Of a DNA stretch of 64,000 nt, positions 1-11,360 are shown piece by piece. The DNA is taken from contig JBANAY010000003.1 of NCBI GenBank assembly GCA_037952775.1, positions 11,780,001 through 11,844,000 on the forward strand, given 5' to 3'. The stretch comes from Clonostachys chloroleuca (taxonomy: Eukaryota; Ascomycota; Sordariomycetes; Hypocreales; Bionectriaceae). The position numbers and the translations under genes are program-made. Under the pieces are notes generated by a model that made no database searches, was not told the origin of the DNA, and was given only the letters and a program-made list of their open reading frames with translations. Every line of letters starts with the position of its first letter. Within the stretch, counting starts at the first letter, position 1.

Positions 1-72
1 AGTACCAAAAATAATCTCTATATATCATAACTTTTCCTTGTTGATTTTACCAAATCCAAACTTTGCTTTACT

Positions 73-2130
73 CTATGGCTTGCTCTTCTTCTTGTAGGCA
101 ATGAATCTGCTCAGATTCAGGACTGCTTCGTCCACTCTTGCCCTCAGCTCGGACTGAGTTCTCTTGTCAACCGACTTGGCCACCGCCTTAGCTTTGGGGA
201 GGATCTCCTCCAGGTGTTTGAGGTAGTTGTCCTTCCAGAACACCTCCTTGTCACAGGCAAAGTTTTCATCTCCGTACACATCAAACAGCTGGTTCAGGGC
301 CTCGACAGCATCGGCGGCCGGGGTCTGGGGGAGGGCAGCGAGCACGGTGAGGAGGAAGGTGCCGATTTCGCGGTTGAGGTCGGCCGGCGCAGGGTCCAGA
401 GCGAGCTGGCCGAGGACTCCGATGCACTTGACGCCCAGGCCCTGGAAGGGATCCTCCGAGTTCTGGGTAGCCTCGGAGCCGTGGGTGGCCTGGTACAGAG
501 AGATGAACTTGCGCTGCTCGTTGATCTTGAGCGGTGTCTTGTCGCGGAGGGTGCGGGCGACGGCCCAGGCGAGGCCAGTGACCTGGGTGGCCAGAGTGAC
601 GTCGGCGGTGTCGCTTGAGAGGATGGGGACGATGGCGTCGGTCCAGATCGACTTGGCGACCGGTTCCCAGGTTTTCTGGATGCCCTTGTTGTGGTCGTGG
701 GAGAAATCGATCAGCGAGACCGACCAAGCGATATTGTTGAGGGCGGAGAGCGAGAGGGCTTGGAGTTTGATGGTTTCTTCGTCGCCAGCCTGCAGAGCGA
801 CGACGCGCACAAGCTGTGGGATGGCCTTTTGGACGAGGGTTTTCAGGATAGGGAGATCATCGATGGACTCGCCTTCGTCGGCGTCGTCAGCACCCGTGAC
901 CATATCCATGTCGGCCTGCATTTCGTCATCATCCATATCGTCGTCCTCATCCTCGTCCAGGACACGGCTGTCCTCATTATCGTTATCGTCTTCTACGCCT
1001 ACATCAATGTCGTCCATGTCTTCGTCATCTTGACCAGCAGCCGCGCCTCCCGCCTTTGGCTTTGGCTCTGGCTGCTCAGATTCATCGCCTTGCTCTCCAT
1101 TCATGGTGGTGCCGATTGAAGCAATGATCTCCAAGGCGAGCTCCTGCTTCTGATTGGAGTTTGATGATCCAGTTCCGTTCGACTGGACTTTGCTGGAGCC
1201 GATTTCTGCAATAGCTTTAGAGAGTGTAGGTATTAATCGTGAGTCGTCAACAATATTCAGCTCTGTGGAGACTTCCACGCCTTGTAGCGAGAGGTAAACA
1301 TTGTGGAGGACGCCACAAGCCAGGATGCCCTCGTCCGAGGTTTCCTTGCTCAGGACCTGGAGTGATTCGTAGACGGGCCTGTTGCCGTCTGAGACGATGG
1401 TCTTTGCAAGCTGCTTGTTGTCCTCGGACAGGATCATAAGACAGGTTAGAGCGTCATTGCGCAGCTCGTTGATAGCATCAGCTAGGTCGCTTGTAGGAAT
1501 GAAAGAGTACAGAAAGTTGGTAAGGCTTGAGTTGGAGGCGATGGTTTCAAGTATCTCATCCTGAGCCTCGGCCAAGGCTGTTATCAAGGACAGGATAGAT
1601 GCCACGATGCTCAAGGTGGTAGCTTGCTCCAATTTGGGTAGCTTGGAGAAGGGTGTGTCTTTAGATGAGAACTTGGCCGTGGCCTTGCGACAATGTCAGT
1701 CAGAACGTATCATTGAGAAGGCCAAGTTTGCACTCACATTTTTTGTAGCATGCTCAATAGCAGTGAGAATGTCCAGCCTGTACAGGTGGACACAGAAATC
1801 GGCCTCCTCCTCCTGGGCAATGACTTGGAGGATGCCCCAGCCAGCAGCACGGCTCTCAAGAGCGGCGTCAGTCAGGGTCTCGTTGATGATGATATGTACA
1901 ATTTGCTCGCGCAGCAGCAACTTGCGACATTTTGTGTCCTGGATGATGTTCGAGATGGCAGAGGCGGCAGCTGAGCGAGACTTGGGGTCGGAGCTCTGGA
2001 GGTCTTTGATGACGGGCAGAATCTTGGATTCTCTCAGGGCGGCAAGTTCTGGGTCTGAAGGCGGCTTGACAGGCTTTGCAATTGGATCGCGACGAGCGGC
2101 ATTGGCTCTATTTCTTCGAGACTTGCCCAT
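73..2130 (-). CDS. SYO1: Syo1-like symportin (5S RNP import adaptor)
   Basis: Two exons, 2130-1738 and 1683-73, joined across a 54-nt intron (GTGAGT donor, CAAG acceptor, phase 0), give 667 residues, close to the roughly 670 of known fungal Syo1. The start MGKSRRNR is the basic N-terminus typical of the family. The protein is all-helical in character (ARM/HEAT repeats), with a very acidic loop of Asp/Glu/Met runs in the middle (about residues 325-400). In the family, Syo1 binds Rpl5 and Rpl11 together and hands them to the importin Kap104 for nuclear import with the 5S RNP. It is divergent from the glycosyltransferase gene on the right. Family identity is by recognition of the N-terminus and architecture, not by a search. 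Confidence 0.87.
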
Positions 2131-3519
2131 TTTGTGTGCTTCAATAGAATATACGATTGATTGGGTATTGGTAATAAACTGAGTCCTGCTTTGCCTGTCG
2201 TATTCCGTGGTGTGGTTTGTTTATACTGGGTAGCACCTCGAAGACTTTTTTGGGGGCCTTTTTTTTTTTTTTTTTTTTTACTTGGTCATTGAAAACATGG
2301 ATGGGGACGAGTAATTCCCACTTGTGACAACATCTCGTTGCTTCTCAACATGAGCAACTTAAAAAAAAACAACCCAGAGGATTGAACTCATAAAGGACCA
2401 ACCAACTGTATCACTACATTTTTGGAACAAAAAAACAGAAATGAAAAGAACATGCTATCCATTTGCCATGGTGCTTCCCTTGAGTGTTAAACTGCGTGAA
2501 GGTATAGGGTAAGATAGGTAATAGAATTGTCGAGATGGCCGCCAGGTCTATTTTGGGATTGATCTTCCTGATCTGTAAGTCACAATGACAAACTTTAATA
2601 TAATCCTGAATCACATACTGAGGTACGTATCCGCGGGGGGGGAATGGAGAGCTAGGCTTGTCGCATTTTGTTGGAGGTATGGTTCAACCGCTAGATGAGA
2701 GGGGTCTGTTGGATCTGAGGCACTGTTGAGACACTATTCAAACATTGGCAGAGCTGAACACGCGCTCCTGAAATTAATTTCCTCCAAGACGAATTGGCTG
2801 ATGTCTATAGTGGTGGACGGTATGATGAGTGTGAAAGGGCTATCAAGTAAAGCCAATGAGCTGCTCGCTTTTTCGCAGGCTTATAGGTCTACAACAGGTC
2901 CATGACGAGGATGCGACCGGACACGACTATCAAGTAAACTCTCCAAGCAAGGGTTATGCCACCTATATCGAAGCAATAATTAGGTACTTAATAGATTGGC
3001 GATTAGGAAAACAAATATCCGTCAATCTGCCACACAAGAACGCACAAACAATACTGGATAGGGCATATCGCCGGCTGAATGCTGGTGATGGCGATCGGCC
3101 GCTGTTACCTCCCTGCAAGGAATGTTTGGGCCCTGTAAGTCCCCACGGTAGACGCCTAGCTTCGGGCTGCGTCTGCTCAACCAGCTATACCTTAGCGACC
3201 AGCTTACTCTTGCCCAACTGCGACCTTGCCTTTTCTACTCCCGACGTGCGCATCGCAGCAGCATTGACTTAATTACGCCCTCCTCTTGTCGCGGTCTACT
3301 CATTCACTTGATTCTAGCCTCCCTCCCTCCAACTGTTTTTGCTGTGTGATTGCGGGGTCGCAATATGTGAAGGGCTGTACGAACCGAAGCTATCACCGTC
3401 GCCGCAACCTCGACTCCATCTGCCTCGACTCTGCTTGCGACCACTCCGTCGATATTTCGCTCGAACCCGCCCCGGCGTGGCGATCGCCTCGATACATATA
3501 GAAACTCCCTGGAAGGATA
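2131..3519. other. Divergent intergenic region SYO1 / glycosyltransferase
   Basis: This 1.4-kb region separates two divergently transcribed genes and should hold both promoters. It contains a 20-T run at 2260-2279. The open frame at 2856-3272 has no recognisable domain and is not called as a gene. Nothing else was recognised. Confidence 0.5.
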
Positions 3520-5799
3520 ATGGCCGCGCCGCCACGGCGAGGTCGAGCTATGTCACGTCTTTGGGCGAACGACGCTGAGTTGGCCAAGAAGGACGACGAC
3601 CACCTCGCCAAAAATGGCCGCCAATCGAGCCAGTGGCAGGCCTCCACACGGCTTCCACGCAGGCGGATCATCATGCGGCTAGCTGCATATGCCTTTGTCT
3701 TGTTTATTGCCGTTTTCATACTCCTTCGACTCTTCCGTCCATCAGATACCGGCGCAGGCCGATACACCGGCAGCGATCGGTCCATGTACAATTCGCTGTC
3801 GCAACAAAGGTCGAACCAAGCTGGCGGTAGCGGCAAAGGAAGCGCAACTAAAGAGACAGCTAGGACATATACTGGTCCTGTCAAATTCCCAGCATTGGGG
3901 CAGTCGCTCCAAGCTATCAGCGCTACGGGTGGGAAGCAACCGAGGAATCGCAATGTATTGTTTGCGACGGCGAGCCTAAAGAGCGCAAATTCACTGATTC
4001 CCTTGGCCTGTAAGATGAGCAGGGAACGTCAGAACTATGTTCATTTTGCCTTCATTGGGAGAAGTGAGATTTCTTTGCCAGATCTCCTCAAGATTAATGG
4101 GGAGGACGAGACGTGCCAGATGATTATGCATGGTGAGTATTTTGCGAGGCTTTCTCCTTACTCTTTCTCCATCCTTTTTAATTCCCGTGTGAAACCGAGC
4201 TCGTAAAAGCTAACAATCCTTGGTGAGATGCTCGACCTGATTTCCCAGGCACGTCCACTGAAGCACGAATGATGGTTTCGACAATTCGAGCTCTCCGTAG
4301 GTCTAAACCAACTCCCAGTAGTTTGCTAGTCTGGCTGACCACGATTATGAAAAGACCACATTCATGCGTTTATGCATCCCCAGGCCGTGTTGATCGATTC
4401 AACTGATGCCGAGGAAGAGTACTTTGTTCTTGGTACCAGGGATCAGATTCAAGCCATGGATAGAGCCGCTTTGATTGAGCTACCGGACCCTTCCAACACG
4501 CAGTTCTCTTGGATAACAAAGCTGGATTCGTCCTCATTGGCAGGTATGTGGAGCGTGACATGTCTATTGATTCGTCCGCAATTGTTGACAAGTACGAAGC
4601 GTGGGACAAAATTGAAATCGATATTTTGATCCAGGCACCTGCCCGTGGCGCTGCCAATCTTGGAAGATTGCTACGATCGCTTTCTAAAGCTGATCTGAGT
4701 GCAATGGCTATCCCTCATATTACCATAGAGCTTCCCCATGCCGTTGATGCTCAAATAGACAAGACAATAGCCGATTTTGAGTGGCCGACGGCCTATCTCG
4801 CCTCTGGAAGCCCTGCGCGCATGGTTTCTCTACGCCGTCGGATTCCCCGCCAGAAGCTCACGGAAGAGGAGAGCTCGCTGCGTTTTATGGAGTCGTATTG
4901 GCCTAGAAGCCCTTCAATGTCTCACATCCTTGTTCTGTCACCTCACACAGAACTCCATCCTCAATTCTTCCATTGTATGAGCTCTCTATTGACAACAAAA
5001 TCAAACGTTCATTAGGTTTTTATACTGACTGGCACTAGATCTGAAATACACTCTTTTGCACCACAGGTTTTCCAATGCTGCCATGCTTCAGGACTGGAAT
5101 TCCCATGTGATGAGCTATGGTTTTTCATCACCCAAGACTTTGCTGGACATGTCAGAGCCTCTGGAAGTGCCCGGACGAGAAGCTTCCGAGAAAGAAGGCG
5201 GTGCCTTTGTTTGGCAGGGCCCGAACAGTGATGCAACTGTGTTCGCTGGTAACAAATGGATAGAGCTTCACAGTTTCATTTCACGCGGGATGGAGATACA
5301 GGACTCTGATTCCTCGGTGACGTGGCCGCGGAAAGAAACCAGCAAGAAGCATCCGGCTTGGCTAGAATACGCCCTGCAGCTTTCCCGCTTGAGAGGATAC
5401 TACACAATATACCCAGGTAGCGACACAGCGGAAGTCATATTGGGTATTCACGATGATATCCCTGACGTGCCTGAAGAGTATAGCGAGGATTCAGAAGCGC
5501 AGAAGGATGCCAAGGGCGACAGTGCCAAAGACCAAGCAACGAGTTTGTTTGATGCGGATTCAAAGGTCAGCGTTTTGTCGACTCTATCCGGGGAGGGCGG
5601 TTTACCCTCATTATTGAACCTACCCATACTCTCGTGGGATGGGAGGGAAATATCACCAGAAATCCTGGAGAGGGACGCCCGTGAGTATGCGGCGAAATTC
5701 CGCCGCGAGGTGGGACAGTGTGGTGACACTACGATACCCAAGGGGCCCGACAAGTACGCTCGGGATTTATTCTGTACGCCCAAGGAGGAAGATGTATAA
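3520..5799 (+). CDS. Fungal GT2-type glycosyltransferase, type II membrane protein
   Basis: Five exons: 3520-4132, 4249-4296, 4355-4543, 4600-4974 and 5039-5799, phases 1,1,1,1, total 661 residues. A basic N-terminal tail is followed by one transmembrane segment at about residues 53-71 (RLAAYAFVLFIAVFILLRLF), so the catalytic part should face the Golgi/ER lumen. Family signposts are HAFMHPQAVLID, WITKLDSSS, WDKIEIDILIQAP, HITIELPHAVDAQ and FFHYLKYTLLHHRFSN. The last spans the exon 4/5 join and supports it. Exon 2 is only 48 nt. The family is widespread in ascomycetes and annotated as glycosyltransferase 2; donor and acceptor sugars are unknown to me. The C-terminal 100 residues are acidic and less conserved-looking. 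Confidence 0.82.
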
Positions 5800-6004
5800 G
5801 TAAAATTGCCGCTTCGCGATATACCCTGGTGGTCGCACGCGCCGCCATTCTGAGTGCTTCCTTGTTTTGTTTATTATCTATGGGGACCCAAAAAATATAG
5901 CGATAATCCCTCTGCTTGCTCATGGAAATAGTAGTTGCATAGCGAATTCATATCATTTGTACAGTACAGGCTGGAAATAAAAGAGAGCCAGAAATGAATA
6001 TTGG

Positions 6005-6895
6005 TCATACCCATCCGAAAACCATCCCGAGAGCCCTTGCTCTCTCGTTGATGGCAATCCATCGTAGGATCATGCATGTTGCAACCAGACAAGTTGCCAA
6101 AATCCCAAGACTCTTGATGAATAAAGTGCGTTAGTAGAACTGCTTTTCACGAATATGTATTAGTTGAGGATGTGAGAGAAGTTCCTAAACTTACCAGCTG
6201 TGTCTTCCACCCTGACTGAACAATAGCCGCCTTCTGGCTGTACTGATTCACAGTCCCTGGGAACTCCCATCAGCCAAATCGTCGCCACGGTAGCTTGGAG
6301 CTCTGGTCGGATAGCAAACTCACTCATATAATTGCCAACGCCCAGCAGCAGAGTCATGACGGAGAGGAGCCAGAAGACGGCGCCGATCGGCTTGGCCATC
6401 TTGAGCTCGAGTTCCGTCGGGGCGCGCTTGATGTGGAAGGATATCGTGATGATGATGGACGCGATGGCCATGTACACGGAGAGCTTCAGGTACGAGAGGA
6501 AGGCTGTTTTTTTGTCTTGCTCCTGGCATGCCGGCGACAGCGCGCCGACACCGAAGCAACACTGGTTAGAAACACATGCGACGGGGGACAGGATTTCTCA
6601 GGACGAGGGGGGCTGAGACTCACTTCTCTCGTTGGCACAGTGGTCGCGCGCATCGCTGCTCTCGTTCTCGAAGAGCAGCGGGCCAAATGGAGGCCAGGCG
6701 AAGAAGACGGATGAGCCTGCGCGCGTGTATCTAGAGGCAAGCCCGCCGGGTCAGTATAAGCTACATATATCAGGGAATTGAAGTGGGAGGGGGATCAAAC
6801 CCGATCTCGCCGACTTCTATCGGGGTTGTGAGGGAGGACAGAGGCACGCAGAAGCGGTCGGTGAGATCCTCCTCGTCTCTCTTTGTGTGCGCCAT
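6005..6895 (-). CDS. DUF202-domain membrane protein
   Basis: Five exons: 6895-6801, 6730-6624, 6503-6324, 6256-6195 and 6112-6005, giving 183 residues. The model is supported by the DUF202 signature DHCANERTFLSYLKLSVYMA formed exactly across the exon 2/3 join, by VNQYSQKAAIVQSGWKTQL in exon 4, and by a consensus TACTAAC branch point before the last exon. Three hydrophobic segments follow the signature. DUF202 occurs in Vtc1 and bacterial YidH proteins, but no specific role is known for this stand-alone fungal form. The exon 2/3 intron is 120 nt with several upstream AGs; a nearer acceptor would insert extra residues. The exon 1 donor (GTTTGA) is non-consensus. The gene starts away from the ABC ATPase gene, which is on the same strand to its right. 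Confidence 0.75.
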
Positions 6896-7617
6896 GATGA
6901 TGGGGATCGATGTTGAACGGTTGATGGTGATGACAATGCCGGGGGAAGTAATTGCGGGGACTGAGTAGATCGGTCAAGTGGCCGGGAGGTCATGAGACAT
7001 GTGTGTGCAATTGACAGATGACGGGCGGATATTATTAATTTTGAGAATATCAATTGGATCTGATTTGGTTCTACGATATGGTCGAAAACGAATAAAATGA
7101 CAACCGACGTCAAGTAATAATTCAGTGACATGGAACACGGCGAGATCTGATCTTGTAGTTGCATCGGTTATAGTTGAGTTTAGCTCCTAGATCCCCTTGT
7201 CGTCACATGACCCACATATTCCACCATCAACCCATTACTCCCCAGATCTTTCTCTTTGCATGTAAACAAGAGATGGCTGGAGCTTGTATTCAAATATCAC
7301 CAGTGTTGTCATTTTTTTTTTGTCTTGAGTATCGAAGGCAGTTCTCAGGCTGAAGACACTGTCAAGATACCTTGAGAAGAGGAGGCTGCCTCTCATAGGG
7401 CGAGAAGTGTGATTCGGCCAACAGAGCAACCAGGGATAGGCTTCCGGCATTCAATCGATAGGCATTCAATCGATACTAATAATCGCTCTTGGTTGCTTCC
7501 TCAATATAGGAACACCGGTTTACGGTTTGGAAGCCCATTTGGGCCGGCCGCTTGCCTTTAGAACTATGGCACGCAGAATACATAATCACGTAGAGCAGAC
7601 ATATCGATCCTTTCCCT
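6896..7617. other. Intergenic region, promoter of DUF202 gene and 3' flank of ABC gene
   Basis: About 720 bp between two minus-strand genes. It is AT-rich around 7030-7130. No coding sequence, RNA gene or repeat was recognised. Confidence 0.5.
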
Positions 7618-9564
7618 CTAAACCGTATCAAAACCCCATATGTCGCTCCATCTCTTTTCATCTTCCCGAACAGGGCCGGCCAGACGCCCAAATCTGGCTG
7701 CGTGTCCCGTGTTAGCTTCGGGCAAGCACATCCACTCTCTCACGCAATCAGGGACCTCCTCCTTGATGTGGGCGATGCATATCAGAGCCTGCTGATCTGA
7801 CAACCCTGGGATCGAGACAGTCCCGGCTTTGGCGGCTTCGCTTTCTACGATTTTACCACCGCGGTAGGTCTTCGACTCCCCGTCGCTGAGGAACAGCACG
7901 CACTTGTCTCGGACACCGTCGTCCATGCCGCTGAATGCCTCGTCCAGCACAACAATGTCGGTGCCTTTGATCATGGCCCGAATGAACAAGGCCACGCGCT
8001 GAGCACTGAACGAGATCTCCCCAAACATGTAATCGTCCGCCCATGAGAGATCCTCATCCTGGGTAGTTGCCGACTCCAGGTTCGGCTTAAGTTCCGGGGC
8101 GAACCATCTCAACGCCGCATCCACCTTCTTCTTAGCCTCGGCGTCGAGGCGGGGAATCGACTGAAGCGTGCTGGCCCACGCATTCTCAATCACTTTCCGG
8201 ATGGTCAGATTACGGGGTATGTGTTGATGGACCTCTGGGCTGGAGTGTCCAATGCGGGCCTGGATATCCCAGAGTGTCAGTGGCAGTTCTCCGGAGCCCA
8301 CCTCAGGAAGGCGGCTTCGCCCAAACAACCGGAGAGGCAAGGAGTAGGCTTGTGGGTGATCCGAGCAGAGGAGCGAGACGATCGTCGTCTTCCCGGAGCC
8401 GTTGGGGCCAAACACTCCCCAACGTTCGCCACGACGGACGGTCCAATACAGCCCATCCTCCTCCCCATCATCCGTGCTGCGCGTCCAGTTACCCAGCGCA
8501 ATCTTATCGCCGTAGCGGACCTTGCACCCGTTCATCTCCACCACGGGTTCGGCGCTGGGGTTCACAGGAGAGAGCTTGTGAACGGGCCCCCGGAAATCTC
8601 CATCATGGGATGCCGTCGAGGCCGGGGAGGGGATCGTCCGACCAATGTCCTCCAGTGTTTTCAACGGGAGGGTCGGATCTTCACTGACCGTGCCGTTCTC
8701 AACGCCCCGGACGTACTTCCTGAGACCGTTGAGAACGACATCCCTGGGGCCCATGGATGCCACCTGGCTGTCCGTCCGCAAGTAGATGAGATGCGTGACC
8801 CAGTCAGGCAGAGGGTCCTGGGGGCGGGCGCTGAGCACCAGCCGCGGGCTTGCCTTCTCAGCAAGCGATTCCAACAAAGGACTCAGCCCAGTAACAGTGG
8901 GCGGATCCAGGCCCATGAAAGGCTCGTCGAGGAGCAAGACCTCCGGCTTCCGCAAAAGCGCCCTCGCGATCCGCGCCCGTCGTCCCTGCCCGTTGCTGAG
9001 AAAGGTGACGGGGAGGGTGAGGAGATGCGACAGCCGCAAGTCCTTGACGACACGGTCGAAGAACTCGGGCGAGACGTCGCCGTCCTCCTCCCCGGGGAGC
9101 TTGGGCAGCGGGTTCAGCTCCGTGTTGCCGAGAAGGAAGTCCTGGAGGGACCAATCCGTGATCTCTCGCCTCGACTCGTACCGCGCAGACAGGTAGGCCG
9201 AGGTGGTAGCTGAGGAACCAGCCCCCATGCTCTGCTCTGCGTCGAATCCCACATATTGCACAGCTCTATTGGGGCTCTTTAATCGTGTCGTGACGGCATC
9301 TGATGAGAGATATGGGTACGACCTTGCGGTCGGCGGGTCGCAGAGCAGCCGGCCTCTCAGAGCCTGCAGGAATGTCGTCTTTCCAGAAAGAGACGGGCCA
9401 ACAACGCACCAGTTATGGGGTGTCGCGGACCAGGAGGGGAGCTCGAAGGTCAGGTCGCGGAAGAGCGGCGGGTTTGGGTGCGAGGTTAGGGAATTGGGAT
9501 GGTGGCGATAGAAGGTGCCATTGGCGATGCGGATTATGGCGGAGCGGGATGTTGGGAGAGGCAT
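7618..9564 (-). CDS. Soluble twin-cassette ABC ATPase (Ydr061w/ModF-like)
   Basis: One intronless frame of 648 residues. Two ABC cassettes are visible: the first has Walker A GPSLSGKTT, signature LSNGQGRR and Walker B VLLLDEPFMGLD; the second has Walker A GPNGSGKTT, a degenerate signature FSAQ and Walker B IVVLDEAFSGMD. There are no membrane spans, so it is not a transporter by itself. The architecture matches yeast Ydr061w and bacterial ModF, whose biochemical roles are poorly defined. The start is the first ATG of the frame and is followed directly by the conserved-looking IRIANGTFYRHHP. It is divergent from UMP1 with a 412-bp shared promoter. Confidence 0.85.
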   Translation of the reverse strand: MPLPTSRSAIIRIANGTFYRHHPNSLTSHPNPPLFRDLTFELPSWSATPHNWCVVGPSLSGKTTFLQALRGRLLCDPPTARSYPYLSSDAVTTRLKSPNRAVQYVGFDAEQSMGAGSSATTSAYLSARYESRREITDWSLQDFLLGNTELNPLPKLPGEEDGDVSPEFFDRVVKDLRLSHLLTLPVTFLSNGQGRRARIARALLRKPEVLLLDEPFMGLDPPTVTGLSPLLESLAEKASPRLVLSARPQDPLPDWVTHLIYLRTDSQVASMGPRDVVLNGLRKYVRGVENGTVSEDPTLPLKTLEDIGRTIPSPASTASHDGDFRGPVHKLSPVNPSAEPVVEMNGCKVRYGDKIALGNWTRSTDDGEEDGLYWTVRRGERWGVFGPNGSGKTTIVSLLCSDHPQAYSLPLRLFGRSRLPEVGSGELPLTLWDIQARIGHSSPEVHQHIPRNLTIRKVIENAWASTLQSIPRLDAEAKKKVDAALRWFAPELKPNLESATTQDEDLSWADDYMFGEISFSAQRVALFIRAMIKGTDIVVLDEAFSGMDDGVRDKCVLFLSDGESKTYRGGKIVESEAAKAGTVSIPGLSDQQALICIAHIKEEVPDCVREWMCLPEANTGHAARFGRLAGPVREDEKRWSDIWGFDTV

Positions 9565-9976
9565 CTTTTAGATGTGCCGCATTGGCTGGTCACGGCACAT
9601 CTCAAATGCTTCGAGGAGCCAAGAGCTGATAGATATAAAGCCCCATTGGAGCTGCTGGTGACTGGTGACGCACCGAGACCGGCGGCAAGCTGAAGACCGG
9701 TGATAGTCGGGATTAAGGTGGGGAACAGCTGTAGTGGTGGTTGTGGGGAAGAGAGCTTTGGTAGGCGGTATCGACTGAACGCGAGGCTGCCTGTAGCCTG
9801 CATCGACATACGTAGGGTAATCACCGCCATCAACCTCCAACGAGCACTACACATCCAACCCTCTCTCAATCAACTGCACGCTACAATTTTCTCCCGGCTG
9901 TCATCGATTTCGAAGAAACCCATCACTTAATTAAATCGCAAGTTTCCGCAAGGAGACCCAAGCACACACAGACAAA
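9565..9976. promoter_or_regulatory. Bidirectional promoter, ABC ATPase / UMP1
   Basis: 412 bp between the ATG codons of two divergent genes. I did not find the yeast Rpn4/PACE nonamer here. The last 120 bp before UMP1 are pyrimidine- and AC-rich, as expected for a fungal 5' leader. Confidence 0.55.
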
Positions 9977-10520
9977 ATGGTGAAGCTCCCCGCCATATAC
10001 CTATCTACGACCACCCACCTACCTGCCATGCAAACAACCCCCCAGCTAACCTCCCTCCCCATCACAGTCCCTCCGAATCGTACCAGAGAACAGCCAGGCC
10101 ACCTCCTTCAGCCACACGAACCGCACCACCTCGGCGCCCTCCGCCCCGGGCGTCCACGACACCCTCCGCCACGGCGTCGCCCAGTCCCCCTTCGACGCCG
10201 CCGCCAACAAGCCCTCCTCGGCGCACCCCCTCGAGGCCCGCCTCAAGAGCTGGGAGGCCACCCAGGAGTCCCTCCGCATGGAGACCCTGCGCCGCACCTA
10301 CGGCATCGCCGAGCCCGTCCGCCGCGGCATGGAGCTCAAGATCGTCCGCGACGGCGAGTGGCGGCCCCTCGCACTGGGCGGCGGCCTGCCCAGCGTCCAC
10401 GAGGACATCCTCAAGGGGAGGGAGGACATGATCAGCTGGGAGGACGTCTTCACCGGTGACGAGATGCGGGGCGTTCCTGGTGTTCATGATGAGATGGAGC
10501 GGAAGCTCAAGATGCAGTAG
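9977..10520 (+). CDS. UMP1: Proteasome maturation factor Ump1
   Basis: Coding exon 1 is 9977-9979 (the ATG only), intron 9980-10067 (GTGAAG donor, GCTAACC branch, CACAG acceptor), exon 2 10068-10520; 151 residues, against 148 in yeast. The spliced start reads MSLRIVPENSQ, the typical fungal Ump1 start. Family signposts are HDTLRHGVAQSPFD, HPLEARLKSWEATQESLR and METLRRTYGIAEPVRRGMEL. Ump1 chaperones assembly of the 20S proteasome half-mers and is the first substrate of the finished core, acting in nucleus and cytoplasm. Reading through without splicing gives a low-complexity Pro/Arg frame (9977-10459) with no similarity to Ump1, so the one-codon exon is strongly preferred. Confidence 0.93.
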
Positions 10521-11360
10521 TAGTGATTTTACTGGGAAGATGGATTAAACAAAGACTACGATAAATAGAGAATTTTCATGCGGTAGCTGCGCTACAACAA
10601 CAACCTCATTTGGGACTCGAACAAGAAATTTCGTGGTAGTGTGAGGTTTCATAATGGAACATGAAGGACTTGAGCCTGAACTCATGCTCGTTCCCCAGAC
10701 TCTCCAGAGAGATACCTGGAGGTATTATGAGCATCTCAGTGCTCTTCGAGAAAGAAGACACAAGCCAGTTGTTCATGTATGACAGTCATAAAACGATACC
10801 TGTAATTCTATCCTGCTATGACTATGCTTTGCCAGTCCAAAAACAAAAATGCAGACGGTGTTCAGTCGCTCTGCAACATGACTTTGCACTATTGGGAAAC
10901 GATTAAAAAAGAGAATCACAGTTGTACAAAAAAAGATACGCCGATATTGACTCCGCTTCTCCGTCGGTGCAACACAATGATTTCATTGCTCATCAAACGC
11001 TTCTTCCCATGTCGCAAATGATAGTCCAAAGTGGGTTCGTAGACAGATAAAGAGAGTGAATGGGCAATGTCTTGGGGGGAGAGGTGATGACACGAGAAGG
11101 GAATTTCCCAGCCCTGGCTCAATGTCGAGTGGTGGTACTTTTACTTCCTTTCGTCTCAGCTGCCGGGGGGCCCCTGAAAGAGGGATGTCGTTGCGTTTGA
11201 GAATTGATGATACTGGCGCTTTCGGCCAGTGGTAGATTGTGAAAAGTAGATCCAGAAAAAGGAAAATAGACGCCAAATGAGGTGAACAAGACGAGACCTG
11301 GAGAGAAGAACTTGAGTTGATTCTCTTGGCGCTGCATATTGCCGGGCCTGCGGGCATCGC
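10521..11360. other. Convergent 3' region, UMP1 / ubiquitin-like gene
   Basis: 840 bp between the stop codons of two convergent genes. No coding sequence, RNA gene or repeat was recognised. Confidence 0.5.

Noticed and set aside
2856..3272. 138-codon open frame between SYO1 and the glycosyltransferase gene
   Set aside because: No recognisable domain, unremarkable composition, no splice partners; lies in a divergent promoter region.
8221..9213. 330-codon plus-strand frame opposite the ABC ATPase gene
   Set aside because: Antisense shadow of a GC-rich coding exon; Arg/Pro/Gly-rich and without domains.
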